Shown here: one piece after another, positions 17,162 to 26,701 of the stretch
How the letters are laid out: each line of letters starts with the position of its first letter
Numbering within the stretch: the stretch's first letter is position 1
Source: Deltaproteobacteria bacterium
GTDB lineage: Bacteria; Desulfobacterota; Binatia; UBA9968
Length of the DNA stretch: 49,968 nucleotides
Assembly: GCA_016874755.1 (NCBI GenBank)
Contig: VGTH01000040.1
Coordinates: 1-49,968, forward strand
Reading direction: 5' to 3'
Made by a program: the position numbers and the translations under genes
Notes under the pieces: generated by a model
What the model was told of the DNA's origin: nothing
What the model saw: only the letters and a program-made list of their open reading frames with translations
Databases searched by the model: none

Positions 17162-18496
17162 ATGGAGGTCGCTGGCAAAAAAATCTTGGTGCTGGGGTTG
17201 GCGCGCACGGGGCGCGAGTGCGCGCGTTTTTTGGCGCAGCGTGGCGTGCAGGTCTTCTTGAGCGACCTGCGCACCGAAGCGGAACTTAAACCGGAAATGG
17301 AAACGCTGAGCGGACTACCGATTCAATACCGCCTGGGCGGCGAAGAGCTCGCCTGGGTGAACGGCATGGACTATGTGGTCCCGAGCCCCGGTGTGCCGAT
17401 GGACAATCGGCTGCTGCAAGAGGCGGTGCGGCGGCGAATTCCGGTCTTGAGCGAAATCGAGCTCGCCCAGCGTTTTTTGCCGATGCCGCTGGTCGCGATC
17501 ACCGGCACCAATGGCAAGAGCACGACGACGACGCTGATTGGCTTAATGCTGCAAGCCGCCGGCCTGAAGACTTTTGTCGGCGGCAACATCGGCACGGCAT
17601 TGGTCAGCTTTGCCGGCGGCGATTGGCAATGGGGCGTGGCGGAAATCAGCAGCTTCCAATTGGAATGGGTCGAGGAGTTTCGTCCGCGCATCGCCGTGCT
17701 GCTGAACATCACCGAGGATCATTTGGATCGCTACGCCGACTTCGCGGCTTATTGCGCCGCCAAAGAAAGAATTTTTGCGGCGCAGACGAAAGACGACGTC
17801 GCAGTGCTCAACCGCGACGATCCGCTGGTGTGGGCGGTGCGCGGGCGCATCGCCGCGCAAGTGGTTTCGTTTGGCTTTGGCGAAGTCAGTGACGGCGTGT
17901 TTGCCAAAGACGGCGCGGTCGTCTGGCGCCGCGCCGGCAAAGAAGAAACATTTCCGCTCGCCAATGCGAAAATTCAAGGCGTGCACAACGTCGAGAACAT
18001 GATGGCGGCCGTCGCCGCGGCCAAGGCTGCGGGCATCGAGCGAAGCGCAATTCAACAAGTGCTCGAAACGTTTCCTGGCCTGGAGCATCGTTTGGAATTT
18101 GTTCGCGAGAAAGATGGCGTGCGCTATTTCAACGATTCCAAAGGCACCAACGTCGGTGCGGTGGTGAAATCGCTGGCGAGCTTCAATGGACCGGTGGTTT
18201 TGCTCGCCGGCGGCGTCGACAAGGGCGGCGATTACAGCCCGCTCAACGATGAAGTGAAGCGCAAAGTGCGCCGCCTGGTGCTCTTTGGCGCGGCGAAAAA
18301 AATCATCGCCAGTGCTTTAGGGAGCTTGACTGAAACGGTGGTGGTCGACGATCTCGCGGCTGCGCTCGCCGACGCCGCGGCCCATGCGCGGCCGGGCGAA
18401 GTCGTGCTGCTTTCGCCGGCCTGCTCGAGCTTCGATCAATTCAACAACTACGCCGAGCGCGGCCGGCGCTTCAAAGAGTTGGTGCGGGCCGTATGA
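17162..18496 (+). CDS. murD: UDP-MurNAc-L-alanine-D-glutamate ligase MurD
   Basis: The protein is 444 residues. The N-terminal Rossmann start KKILVLGLARTGREC leads to VPSPGVPMDNRLL, ATP loop ITGTNGKSTTTTLIG near 116 and GGNIGTALVSF. The central motif NITEDHLDRY lies near 181, and the C-terminal domain has NDSKGTNVGAV near 321 and LSPACSSFDQFNNYAERG. These are the classic MurD signatures. It adds D-Glu to UDP-MurNAc-Ala in the cytoplasm. The gene lies between mraY and ftsW as in E. coli, 16 bp after mraY, and its stop overlaps the ftsW start by ATGA. Confidence 0.96.
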   Translation: MEVAGKKILVLGLARTGRECARFLAQRGVQVFLSDLRTEAELKPEMETLSGLPIQYRLGGEELAWVNGMDYVVPSPGVPMDNRLLQEAVRRRIPVLSEIELAQRFLPMPLVAITGTNGKSTTTTLIGLMLQAAGLKTFVGGNIGTALVSFAGGDWQWGVAEISSFQLEWVEEFRPRIAVLLNITEDHLDRYADFAAYCAAKERIFAAQTKDDVAVLNRDDPLVWAVRGRIAAQVVSFGFGEVSDGVFAKDGAVVWRRAGKEETFPLANAKIQGVHNVENMMAAVAAAKAAGIERSAIQQVLETFPGLEHRLEFVREKDGVRYFNDSKGTNVGAVVKSLASFNGPVVLLAGGVDKGGDYSPLNDEVKRKVRRLVLFGAAKKIIASALGSLTETVVVDDLAAALADAAAHARPGEVVLLSPACSSFDQFNNYAERGRRFKELVRAV

Positions 18497-19587
18497 GAGA
18501 CGGTTTGGCCATCGATAAGTGGATTCTTTTTCCCGTGCTCGCCCTGTTGGCGCTCGGCGTCACCATGGTGTTGAGCACGAGCTATCTCTATTCGCAGGAG
18601 CGGATGGGCGACGGCACCTATTTTTTTCGCAAACAATTGATCGCCATGGGACTGGGATTTTTAGCCTTGATCGTGTGTGCCGCCATACCGTCGGCGAAGT
18701 ATCGCAATTTCGCCTATCCGCTGTTGGGGTTGACCGTGATTGTTCTGCTGGCGGTGCTGATTCCCGGCATCGGTGCGGTGCGTGGCGGCGCGCGCCGTTG
18801 GTTGACCATGCCGGGCTTTGCTTTTCAACCGGCGGAATTGGCCAAGCTCGCCGTCGTCGTTTACCTGGCGCACTCCATGGCGAAGAAAGAGAGCACGATT
18901 CAAACCTTTTCGATCGGCGTGTTGCCCCATCTCATTGTCACCGGCTTGGTTTTGGGGTTGCTGCTTTTGGAGCCGGATTTTGGCACCGCGCTGATCTTGG
19001 TGATGCTGCTTTATCTGTTGCTTTTTGTTGGCGGCGCCAAACCGCTCCACCTCCTGGCAACGGGGTTGGTCGCGTTGCCCGCATTGGCTTACATTTTGAT
19101 TAAAGCACCCTACCGTTTGCAGCGGCTGCTGACCTTTCTCAATCCGGGCAGCGATCCGGAGAACAAAGGATTTCAATTGAACCAGTCGTTGATCGCCATC
19201 GGTTCGGGCCAAGCCTGGGGGCGCGGTCTGGGCGAGAGCCGGCAAAAACTTTTTTATCTACCTGAAGCGCACACCGATTTTGTTTTTTCCGTCATCGGCG
19301 AAGAGCTGGGTCTGCTCGGCGTGCTCGTCGTCGTCGCGCTCTTTGGCGTGATCGTCTTTCGCGGCTTGCGCCTGACCAACCGCATCGAGGAGCCGTTCGA
19401 TCAGTATCTGGCGTTCGGCTTGACTGCGTTGCTTGGCTTGCAGGCGCTGATTCACATGAGCGTGGCGATGGGGCTTTTGCCGACCAAGGGGTTGGTGCTG
19501 CCGTTCATCAGTTACGGCGGCTCGGCGATGGTGATCAATTTAATGGAGGCGGGGATTTTGCTCAGTTTATCGCGCCGGAGAGTTTAG
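18493..19587 (+). CDS. ftsW: Septal peptidoglycan polymerase FtsW (SEDS)
   Basis: The protein is 364 residues with about ten membrane segments. SEDS-family motifs are GGARRWLTMPGFAFQPAELAK near 97, EPDFGTALI near 157, the NQSLIAIGSGQAWGRGLGES loop with LPEAHTDFVF near 255 (containing the region around the catalytic Asp of SEDS enzymes), and PFISYGGSAM near 336. It polymerises lipid II at the septum in complex with FtsI, encoded in the same operon. The start overlaps the murD stop. Confidence 0.95.
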   Translation: MRDGLAIDKWILFPVLALLALGVTMVLSTSYLYSQERMGDGTYFFRKQLIAMGLGFLALIVCAAIPSAKYRNFAYPLLGLTVIVLLAVLIPGIGAVRGGARRWLTMPGFAFQPAELAKLAVVVYLAHSMAKKESTIQTFSIGVLPHLIVTGLVLGLLLLEPDFGTALILVMLLYLLLFVGGAKPLHLLATGLVALPALAYILIKAPYRLQRLLTFLNPGSDPENKGFQLNQSLIAIGSGQAWGRGLGESRQKLFYLPEAHTDFVFSVIGEELGLLGVLVVVALFGVIVFRGLRLTNRIEEPFDQYLAFGLTALLGLQALIHMSVAMGLLPTKGLVLPFISYGGSAMVINLMEAGILLSLSRRRV

Positions 19588-19588
19588 C

Positions 19589-20656
19589 ATGCGCGTCATG
19601 TTGGCGGGCGGCGGCACCGGCGGCCATTTGTTTCCGGGGTTGGCGGTGGCGCGCGAGTTTCAGAAGCGCGATGGCAAGACGGAAATCATATTTGTCGGCA
19701 CTCAGCAGGGTATTGAGTTTCGTGTGATACCGAAAGAGGGGTTCAGGCTGGAAACCTTGACGGTCAAAGGGATGAAGGGACGTGGGCTGCGCGGCTTGCT
19801 CGACGCGCTGGTCGGCGTGCCGGCGAGCGTGCTGCGCTCGCTGTCGCTCATCTCTGAGTTTCGTCCCGACTGCATCATCGGCTTGGGCGGCTATGCTTCG
19901 GGGCCGCTCTTGTTGGCGGCCAAGCTCAAGCGAGTGCGCTCTGCGATCATGGAACAAAATCTGCGCCCGGGTTTTACCAACAAGCATTTGGCGCGCTGGG
20001 TCGACCGGGTTTTTACCACCTATCGCGACAGCGCCGAGTATCTGCCGGGTGCCCATGTGGTCGAAGCCGGCAACCCGGTGCGCTGGCAAAAGCTGCCGCA
20101 AGTAGCGCGGCGCAATAAATTTTCACTGTTTGTTTTCGGCGGCAGCGGCGGTGCGCGGCGGATTAATTTCGCGGTGGTGGAGGCGCTACAAAAATTGACC
20201 GACTTACAAAATCAATTGTTTATTCGTCATCAGACCGGTCAGGCGGACCATGCCGCGATCAAAGCGGCTTACGAAAAACTGCCCTTCGAAGCCGCTGTGA
20301 CGCCGTTCATCGATAAGATGGACGAAGCTTTTGCCCAAGCCGATTTGACGATTTGCCGCTCCGGCGCCTCGACGGTGGCCGAGCTGACGGTGTCCGGCAA
20401 GGCGGCGATTCTCGTGCCGTTTCCCTACGCGATTTACGATCATCAGCGCGGCAACGCCGAGGCTTTAGAGAAAGAAGGGGCTGCGGAGATGATCTTGGAT
20501 CAAGAGCTCAGCGGCGAACGGTTGGCGCAGCGGATTCGCCATTACTTTTCAGACCGCGCGGGCTTAGAAAAAATGGCAACGGCGGCCAAAGCGCTCGGGC
20601 GGCCCGATGCTGCGGCGCGCATCGTCGATGAGTGCTACGCGCTCGTGGGCGCATGA
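19589..20656 (+). CDS. murG: Lipid II synthase MurG (GlcNAc transferase)
   Basis: The protein is 355 residues. The N-terminal glycine-rich GGGTGGHLFPGLAVA is the MurG signature, followed by GFRLETLTVKGMKGRG and GLGGYASGPLLLAA. In the C-terminal domain are FGGSGGARRIN near 185 and ICRSGASTVAELTVSGKAAILVPFPYA near 253, the UDP-GlcNAc binding region. It adds GlcNAc to lipid I on the inner face of the membrane. The ATG lies one base after the ftsW stop, with GGAGAG upstream. Confidence 0.96.
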   Translation: MRVMLAGGGTGGHLFPGLAVAREFQKRDGKTEIIFVGTQQGIEFRVIPKEGFRLETLTVKGMKGRGLRGLLDALVGVPASVLRSLSLISEFRPDCIIGLGGYASGPLLLAAKLKRVRSAIMEQNLRPGFTNKHLARWVDRVFTTYRDSAEYLPGAHVVEAGNPVRWQKLPQVARRNKFSLFVFGGSGGARRINFAVVEALQKLTDLQNQLFIRHQTGQADHAAIKAAYEKLPFEAAVTPFIDKMDEAFAQADLTICRSGASTVAELTVSGKAAILVPFPYAIYDHQRGNAEALEKEGAAEMILDQELSGERLAQRIRHYFSDRAGLEKMATAAKALGRPDAAARIVDECYALVGA

Positions 20657-20660
20657 AATT

Positions 20661-22055
20661 ATGGTTTTTGAAAAGCGCTTCATGCTGCACAAGAAGCACA
20701 GGATTCATTTCGTCGGCATCGGCGGCATTGGCATGAGCGGCATCGCGGAGGTGTTGTTGAACCAGGGCTACGCAGTGTCGGGCTCCGATCTGCACGAGGG
20801 CGAAGCGACGGCGCGTTTGCGCAAGTTGGGCGCGCAGGTGTTTGTCGGCCACAAGGAAGAAAACCTGGCGGCGGAACCCTCGGTGGTGGTGATCTCAACG
20901 GCGGTGAAATATTCCAATCCCGAAGTGCTCGAAGCGCGGCGCCGCCATGTGCCGGTGATTCCGCGGGCGGAAATGCTGGCTGAGCTCATGCGCATGAAAT
21001 ATGGCGTCGCAGTGGCGGGGAGCCACGGCAAGACGACGACCACGTCGATGGTCGCCGCCGTGCTGAGCGCCGCCGGCCTCGACCCGACCATGGTGATCGG
21101 CGGCCGTCTGCACATGCTCGGCAGCAACGCCAAGATGGGCGCCGGCGATATTCTCGTCGCCGAAGCCGACGAAAGCGACGGCAGTTTTCTGTTTCTTTCA
21201 CCGACGATCACGGTGGTGACCAACATCGACCGTGAACACATGGACTTTCATCAGACAATGGAAAAATTAACCGACAGCTTTCTCACCTTCGTCAACAAGA
21301 TCCCGTTCTACGGCCTGGCGGTGCTGTGCGTCGACAACGCCCACGTGCAAGCCCTGCTGCCGAAGGTGCGCAAACGTTTTACCACCTACGGGCTGTCGGC
21401 GGATGCCGATTTCTCGGCGCGCGATCTGCGCATGCATCCGGGCGGCGTCGAATACACCGTGCTTTACCACGGCAAGCCCCTGGGCGATTTGAAACTGCGC
21501 TCGCCGGGGCGCCACAGCGCGACCAACGCATTGGCCGCGGTGGCGGTGGCGCAGGAGCTGGAGATTCCTTTTGCGCAGACGGCCGAAGCGTTGGCGGCGT
21601 TCAGCGGCATTCATCGCCGCTTCGAAGTCAAAGGCGAACCGAAGGGCGTGTTGGTGATCGATGATTACGGCCATCATCCGGCGGAGATCCGCGCCACCAT
21701 CGGCGCCATTCGCGATAGTTGGAAGCGGCCGCTGACGGTGATTTTTCAGCCGCACCGCTACTCGCGCACCCACGACTTGTTCGAAGAGTTTTTGACCGCG
21801 TTCGAAGGCGCCGATCGTCTGGTGCTAACGCAGATTTACGCCGCCGGCGAAGATCCGATCGCCGGCGCCACCGGCGAGGCGCTCTATCAAGCGATCAAAC
21901 GCCAGGGTCATTTGGATATCGAGTTCGTCGCCGACAAAAACCAGATCGCGGCGCAGCTGACGAGCAAGGTGACTCCCGGCGACGTGGTCTTGACGCTGGG
22001 CGCGGGGGATATCTACCGCGTTGGCGAAACGTTGGTGCAGCAACTGGCGGAGTAG
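20661..22055 (+). CDS. murC: UDP-MurNAc-L-alanine ligase MurC
   Basis: The protein is 464 residues from ATG 20661, four bases after the murG stop. An alternative ATG at 20682 (MLHKKHRIHFVGIGG) matches the usual MurC beginning more closely; no clear Shine-Dalgarno decides between them. Motifs are HFVGIGGIGMSGIAE, ATP loop AGSHGKTTTTSMV near 120, EADESDGSFLFLSP near 165, NIDREHMDFH near 185, HRRFEVKG and DDYGHHPAEI near 335, and FQPHRYSRTHDLF. It adds L-Ala to UDP-MurNAc, the first committed peptide step. Confidence 0.95.
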   Translation: MVFEKRFMLHKKHRIHFVGIGGIGMSGIAEVLLNQGYAVSGSDLHEGEATARLRKLGAQVFVGHKEENLAAEPSVVVISTAVKYSNPEVLEARRRHVPVIPRAEMLAELMRMKYGVAVAGSHGKTTTTSMVAAVLSAAGLDPTMVIGGRLHMLGSNAKMGAGDILVAEADESDGSFLFLSPTITVVTNIDREHMDFHQTMEKLTDSFLTFVNKIPFYGLAVLCVDNAHVQALLPKVRKRFTTYGLSADADFSARDLRMHPGGVEYTVLYHGKPLGDLKLRSPGRHSATNALAAVAVAQELEIPFAQTAEALAAFSGIHRRFEVKGEPKGVLVIDDYGHHPAEIRATIGAIRDSWKRPLTVIFQPHRYSRTHDLFEEFLTAFEGADRLVLTQIYAAGEDPIAGATGEALYQAIKRQGHLDIEFVADKNQIAAQLTSKVTPGDVVLTLGAGDIYRVGETLVQQLAE

Positions 22056-22057
22056 GC

Positions 22058-22105
22058 GGGGAGACCGGAAGACTTGGAGCCGGGGAGACTGGGAGACACG
22101 GAGGT
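22058..22105 (+). repeat. Two 24-bp tandem repeats in the murC-murB spacer
   Basis: Units 22058-22081 and 22082-22105 both start GGGGAGAC and agree at 18 of 24 positions. This GGGAGAC/CGGAG composition is unlike the genes around it. It separates murC from murB and creates spurious upstream start codons (22074, 22119) in the murB frame. Confidence 0.6.
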
Positions 22106-22172
22106 TCGGAGTGGCGTGATGGATTGTCGGGTGGCGCGCGGCGCAAGCGAGACATTTTACGCTGAGCATTTC

Positions 22173-23117
22173 ATGGCGGAACCGACTGAGAATTCTGCGG
22201 CGACGGCACTGGGCGCCGAATTGGCGTTGGTGGCCGGACTGCGTGTCAAGTTCGACGAGCCGCTGGCGCGCTATACCTCGATGAAGATCGGCGGGCCGGC
22301 GGATTGTTTCGTCGAAGTCGAAACCATTGCCGCCATGCGGGCGCTCTTGCCGCTGCTGCGACTACACCAGGCGCGCATCACGTTTCTTGGCAACGGCAGC
22401 AATGTTTTGGTCAGCGACCGCGGCGTGCGCGGTGTGGTGGTACGCTTGACCGGGGAATTCAAGAAAGTCGAGTGGCGCGACGAGGAAAACCATGTGCGCG
22501 TGCACGTGGGTGCGGCCTGCGCGATTACCCAATTGGTGCGCGAAGCAGCGCGCAAAGGCTACGCCGGCTTGGAGTTTGCCGAAGGGATTCCCGGCACCAT
22601 GGGCGGCGCGCTGGTGATGAACGCTGGCGCCTACGGCTCGGAGTTCGAAAAAATCGTTGCCCAAGTCGACGGCGTGCTACCGGACGGCAGCGATGCGCGA
22701 TTTGCGCGCGCCGAGCTGAATTTCAGCTACCGCACCTCGAATTTGCCCGCCGGCATGGTCGTCACCGCGGTGCACTTGCGCCTCGCCAAGGACGAGGCGA
22801 GTCGCGTCAGCGCCAAGCTCAAAGAGTTGGTGACCAAGCGCAAGACCAGCCAGCCGGCAGGTTTTCCCAACTCGGGTTCGATGTTCCGCAATCCGCCGGG
22901 GGACTTTGCCGGCCGGCTGATCGAAGCGGCGGGCCTGAAAGGCTCGCGCGTCGGCCAAGCGCAGATCTCCGAGCGCCATGCCAACTTCATCGTCAACCTG
23001 GGCGGCGCCAAGGCGGCGGAAGTGAACCAGTTGATGGAACAGGCCAAGGCCGCGGTGGCGGAAAAATTCGGCGTGCAGCTCGAAGCCGAGGTGCGGCTGC
23101 TGGGCGACTGGGCCTGA
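22173..23117 (+). CDS. murB: UDP-N-acetylenolpyruvoylglucosamine reductase MurB
   Basis: The protein is 314 residues from ATG 22173. The frame is open further upstream, but that part translates the tandem repeat and lacks homology to MurB. FAD-binding features are RYTSMKIGGPADCFVEV, FLGNGSNVLVSD near 75 and GLEFAEGIPGTMGGALVMNAGAYG near 132. C-terminal signatures are FPNSGSMFRNPPGDFAGRLIE near 232 (catalytic Ser in the GSMF segment) and ISERHANFIVNLGGA. The length and the Tyr loop pattern indicate a type IIb MurB. It reduces enolpyruvyl-UDP-GlcNAc to UDP-MurNAc using NADPH. It stands 117 bp after murC, the largest gap in the Mur section. Confidence 0.94.
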   Translation: MAEPTENSAATALGAELALVAGLRVKFDEPLARYTSMKIGGPADCFVEVETIAAMRALLPLLRLHQARITFLGNGSNVLVSDRGVRGVVVRLTGEFKKVEWRDEENHVRVHVGAACAITQLVREAARKGYAGLEFAEGIPGTMGGALVMNAGAYGSEFEKIVAQVDGVLPDGSDARFARAELNFSYRTSNLPAGMVVTAVHLRLAKDEASRVSAKLKELVTKRKTSQPAGFPNSGSMFRNPPGDFAGRLIEAAGLKGSRVGQAQISERHANFIVNLGGAKAAEVNQLMEQAKAAVAEKFGVQLEAEVRLLGDWA

Positions 23118-23124
23118 GACGACA

Positions 23125-23952
23125 ATGAACGTCAACGCGCTCAAAGTATTACGCAAGGACAATCGGCGGCGCCGCGCCAAGGATTGGCGCCGCTACCTGC
23201 GCGTTGTTGGCGTGATAGTTTTAGTTTGTATCGTTCTGGCGGCGGCCTTCGCGGCCCGCGATCGGATCGGAGTAGCATTGAACGATACTGCCGCGTTCAT
23301 TCTCGACAATGAGTATTTCGCGGTGCGCGATATTCAGGTGCGCGGCAGTGAAAAAGTCGGCGGCAGCGAAATCGTTGCCATGACGGGCCTGCGCTACGGT
23401 GTCAATCTATGGAAGGTGGATGCGGCTAACATCGAGCAAAAAGTGCTGCGCCACCCCTGGGTGCGCCGCGTGCTGGTGCGCCGGGAGTTTCCACACCGCG
23501 TCGTGATCGACGTCGAAGAGCGCCAGCCGCGCGCCATCGTCGCTCTCGGCAAGCTTTATTACGTCGACTCGGACGGCCTGCTTTTCAAGGAGATCGACGC
23601 GGTGGAAAAAACTTCGTTTCCGTTGTTGACCGGATTGCGCGCCGATGAGTTGGCCGCCGGCGGGCCGGCGCTGCGCAAGCGGGTCCAGGAAGCGATGCGC
23701 CTGGGCGAGCTGATGACCCGCGATGCGCGGCCGCTGTCGGAAATTCATTTCGCCGGACCGGAACAGGTGGTGATCTACATGACCAAGTATCCCATCGCGC
23801 TGCGCATGGGCTGGGGCGATTGGCAAAACAAAATCGCGCGCTTGGATCGTGTGCTGGCCCTGTGGAAGGGCCATGAGGAGCGTTTGGCGTCGTTGGATCT
23901 GAGCTTTCGCGACCAAGTCGTGGCGCGTTTGCGCCGCGCGCAGCCATCGTAG
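23125..23952 (+). CDS. ftsQ: Cell division protein FtsQ/DivIB
   Basis: The protein is 275 residues: a basic cytoplasmic N-terminus (KVLRKDNRRRRAKDWRRY), one membrane segment of about 30-50 (VVGVIVLVCIVLAAAFAA), then a POTRA domain beginning YFAVRDIQVRGSEKVGG (about 68-140) with HPWVRRVLVRREFPHRVVI, and the FtsQ domain with EERQPRAIV and YYVDSDGLLF. It recruits FtsB-FtsL to the septum. Its place between murB and ftsA is conserved. It starts 7 bp after murB. Confidence 0.94.
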   Translation: MNVNALKVLRKDNRRRRAKDWRRYLRVVGVIVLVCIVLAAAFAARDRIGVALNDTAAFILDNEYFAVRDIQVRGSEKVGGSEIVAMTGLRYGVNLWKVDAANIEQKVLRHPWVRRVLVRREFPHRVVIDVEERQPRAIVALGKLYYVDSDGLLFKEIDAVEKTSFPLLTGLRADELAAGGPALRKRVQEAMRLGELMTRDARPLSEIHFAGPEQVVIYMTKYPIALRMGWGDWQNKIARLDRVLALWKGHEERLASLDLSFRDQVVARLRRAQPS

Positions 23953-24002
23953 GTTGGAGTTAATCAAGTCTACTCAAGAGGGGGAGTGAAGGAAGTGGGT
24001 TT

Positions 24003-25229
24003 ATGGCCAAGAAAAACAGCATTGTCGCGGGTCTGGACATCGGCACATCAAAGATTTGCACCGTCGTGGGCGAGATGACCGACCATGGTGTGGAGGTCAT
24101 CGGGCTCGGCACCCACCCATCGCAGGGGGTGCGCAAAGGTGTGGTGATCAACATCGAAAGCACCGTCGCAGCGATCAAGAAATCGATCGAAGAGGCGGAG
24201 TTGATGGCAGGTTGCGAAATCCACAGCGTCTTTACCGGCATCGCCGGCGGGCACATCAAAGGCTTCAATAGCCACGGCATCGTCGCCGTGAAAAACAAAG
24301 AGGTCGGCGAGCGCGACCTCGAACGGGTGCTCGACGCGGCCAAGGCAGTGGCGATTCCCCAGGACCAGGAGGTGCTGCACGTCTTGCCGCAGGACTACAT
24401 TATCGACGACCAGGACGGCATCAAGCAGCCGATGGGCATGTCCGGCGTGCGCCTGGAGGCGCGCGTGCATATCGTCACCGGCGCGGTGACGGCGACGCAA
24501 AACGTCGTCAAGTGTTGCAACCGCGCCGGCCTGAACGTCGCCGAAATCGTTTTCATGCCGCTCACCGCCGCCGAGTCGGTGCTCACCGAAGAAGAGCGCG
24601 AGCTTGGTGTTGCGGTGGTCGACATGGGCGCCGGGACGACCGAACTGGCGGTCTATCACGACGGCATGGTGAAACACACGGTGGTGCTGCCGATCGGTGG
24701 CCATCACGTGACCAACGACATCGCCACGGGTCTGCGCACGCCGTTTGGCGACGCCGAGCGGATCAAACAGCGCTTCGGTTTGGCCAAAGCGGCGCTGGTG
24801 CCGGACGACGAGCGCGTCGAAGTGCCGAGTGCCGCCGGCAAATCGTCCGGCAGCGTGTCGCGCCAGATTCTTTGCGAAATCATCGAGCCGCGTCTCGACG
24901 AAGTCTTCCAGCTAGTGCGCAAAGAGATCGCGAAGTCGGGCTACGAAGAATCGTTGCCGTCCGGCGTGGTCATGACCGGCGGCTCGATGCTCTTGCCGGG
25001 CGCCATCGAGATGGCCGAAGAAATCTTCGGCATGCCGGTGCGGCTCGGCTCACCGATGCACATCAATGGGCTGGTCGACGTGATCTCCAGCCCCGTTTAT
25101 GCCGCCGGCGTTGGCTTGGTGCTCTACGGCATGCAGCGCCAGGACGGCAATCTATTTCGCGTGCGCGATGAAAATCTTCTGGCGAAGTTCAAACACCGTA
25201 TGTCTGATTGGTGGAGCGAATTCTTTTAG
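24003..25229 (+). CDS. ftsA: Cell division protein FtsA
   Basis: The protein is 408 residues, actin fold. VAGLDIGTSKICTVVGE is the phosphate-1 segment, VVDMGAGTTELAVY near 202 is phosphate-2 and VVMTGGSMLLPG near 322 is the adenosine motif. The SHS2/1C domain (HPSQGVRKGVVINIE onwards) is present. The C-terminus FKHRMSDWWSEFF is the amphipathic membrane-targeting helix. FtsA anchors FtsZ filaments to the membrane and recruits later division proteins. A purine-rich tract GAGGGGGAGTGAAGGAAG stands upstream of the ATG. Confidence 0.97.
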   Translation: MAKKNSIVAGLDIGTSKICTVVGEMTDHGVEVIGLGTHPSQGVRKGVVINIESTVAAIKKSIEEAELMAGCEIHSVFTGIAGGHIKGFNSHGIVAVKNKEVGERDLERVLDAAKAVAIPQDQEVLHVLPQDYIIDDQDGIKQPMGMSGVRLEARVHIVTGAVTATQNVVKCCNRAGLNVAEIVFMPLTAAESVLTEEERELGVAVVDMGAGTTELAVYHDGMVKHTVVLPIGGHHVTNDIATGLRTPFGDAERIKQRFGLAKAALVPDDERVEVPSAAGKSSGSVSRQILCEIIEPRLDEVFQLVRKEIAKSGYEESLPSGVVMTGGSMLLPGAIEMAEEIFGMPVRLGSPMHINGLVDVISSPVYAAGVGLVLYGMQRQDGNLFRVRDENLLAKFKHRMSDWWSEFF

Positions 25230-25264
25230 AACAAAAATTTTAAAAACAGTTTTGAGGAGGATTT

Positions 25265-26509
25265 ATGTTTGAGATTGTGGAGCAAACGCAAACGTTAGGG
25301 GCGCGCATCAAAGTAATCGGCATCGGCGGCGGCGGTGGTAACGCCGTCAATACGATGATCGGCGCACGGCTCGCCGGCGTCGACTTTATGGTCGCCAACA
25401 CCGACGCACAGTCGCTGGAAAAGAGCCAAGCTGGCGTGCGCGTGCAGTTGGGCGGCATGGTCACCAAAGGACTGGGCGCCGGTGCCAACCCGGAGATCGG
25501 CCGCAAGGCGGCGTTGGAAGACCAGGAGAAGATCAAGGAATATCTCTCCGGCTCCGACATGATTTTCATCACCGCTGGCATGGGCGGCGGCACTGGCACG
25601 GGCGGGGCGCCGGTGGTGGCACGGGTGGCGCGCGACGTCGGCGCGCTGACCGTCGGCGTAGTGACCAAGCCGTTCTTGTTCGAAGGCAAGAAGCGCATGC
25701 GCCAGGCTGAGGAAGGCATCGAGGAATTGAAAGACAACGTCGATACCTTGATCGTCATTCCCAATCAGCGCCTGCTCAGCATCGCTGCCAAGACCACGAC
25801 CATGCTCGATGCCTTTCACAAAGCTGACGATGTGCTGCTGCAGGCGGTGCGCGGCATCTCGGATTTGATCATCACGCCCGGCTTGATCAATCTCGACTTT
25901 GCCGACGTGCGCACGGTGATGGCGGAGATGGGGCTGGCGCTGATGGGCGCGGCATCGGCCACCGGCGAGAATCGCGCCGTCGAAGCGGCGCAAAAAGCGA
26001 TCTCCAGCCCGCTGCTTGAAGACATTTCGATCCAGGGTGCGCGCGGCGTGCTGATCAACATCACCGGCGGCGCCGACTTATGCTTGCACGAGGTCAACGA
26101 AGCGGCCTCGATGATCCAGGAAGAAGCGCACGAGGACGCCAACATCATTTTCGGCGCGGTGATCGACGAACGCATGACCGACGAGCTGCGCATCACCGTC
26201 ATCGCCACTGGTTTCGGCGAAGCGCGTCGGGAGCGCCGGCCGCAGCCCGAGCCGGAGCCGCAAGTGCAGGCGATCAACAATTTGACGTCGATGAACAACC
26301 TCAACGCGGCCCCAAAGCCGAACAAGAAAGTGGTCCATCTAGGTACCATCACCGACGATTTCGACACACCGACCTGGCAGCGTAAAAAGCAGGGCTCGAA
26401 CGAAGTCGAAACTGTCACTTTGGACAAAGCCAACTTTCAGTTCGGCAAGGACAAGGAAGAGGACGATACCTACGACATCCCGACCTTCCTTCGGCGGCAG
26501 ATGGACTAA
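25265..26509 (+). CDS. ftsZ: Cell division GTPase FtsZ
   Basis: The protein is 414 residues, with a near-perfect ribosome-binding site TTGAGGAGGATTT before the ATG, implying high expression. GTP site: [14 protein letters not shown] and the tubulin signature [10 protein letters not shown] near 107. T7 loop: [11 protein letters not shown] near 209. A variable linker of about 320-395 ([16 protein letters not shown]) leads to the conserved C-terminal peptide [11 protein letters not shown] that binds FtsA and other partners. It forms the Z ring. It is the last gene of the dcw cluster, followed by a strong hairpin. Confidence 0.98.
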   Translation: MFEIVEQTQTLGARIKVIGIGGGGGNAVNTMIGARLAGVDFMVANTDAQSLEKSQAGVRVQLGGMVTKGLGAGANPEIGRKAALEDQEKIKEYLSGSDMIFITAGMGGGTGTGGAPVVARVARDVGALTVGVVTKPFLFEGKKRMRQAEEGIEELKDNVDTLIVIPNQRLLSIAAKTTTMLDAFHKADDVLLQAVRGISDLIITPGLINLDFADVRTVMAEMGLALMGAASATGENRAVEAAQKAISSPLLEDISIQGARGVLINITGGADLCLHEVNEAASMIQEEAHEDANIIFGAVIDERMTDELRITVIATGFGEARRERRPQPEPEPQVQAINNLTSMNNLNAAPKPNKKVVHLGTITDDFDTPTWQRKKQGSNEVETVTLDKANFQFGKDKEEDDTYDIPTFLRRQMD

Positions 26510-26523
26510 ACAAGCGGCAGAAC

Positions 26524-26557
26524 ACCCCATGTTTCCGGCATGCCGCAAACATGGGGT
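26524..26557 (+). terminator. Hairpin ending the dcw operon
   Basis: ACCCCATGTTT (26524-26534) pairs perfectly with AAACATGGGGT (26547-26557), and the loop CCGGCATGCCGC can fold further. It starts 15 bases after the ftsZ stop. No U-run follows (ATGAGC), so it may act as a 3'-end stabiliser or Rho-assisted terminator. The symmetric stem works on either strand. Confidence 0.6.
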
Positions 26558-26701
26558 ATGAGCATCACCTTCTTCTAAAGAGCACGCCTGCCTAGGCTGG
26601 CACGGTTGTCTTTGCTCGTGTCGGGGCGGCGCGAGTCATGACCAAGTTCGACGCGAAGGATTTCGGTTGACGAGGCTCAAGTAGCCCATTCGTCGCGCTT
26701 G

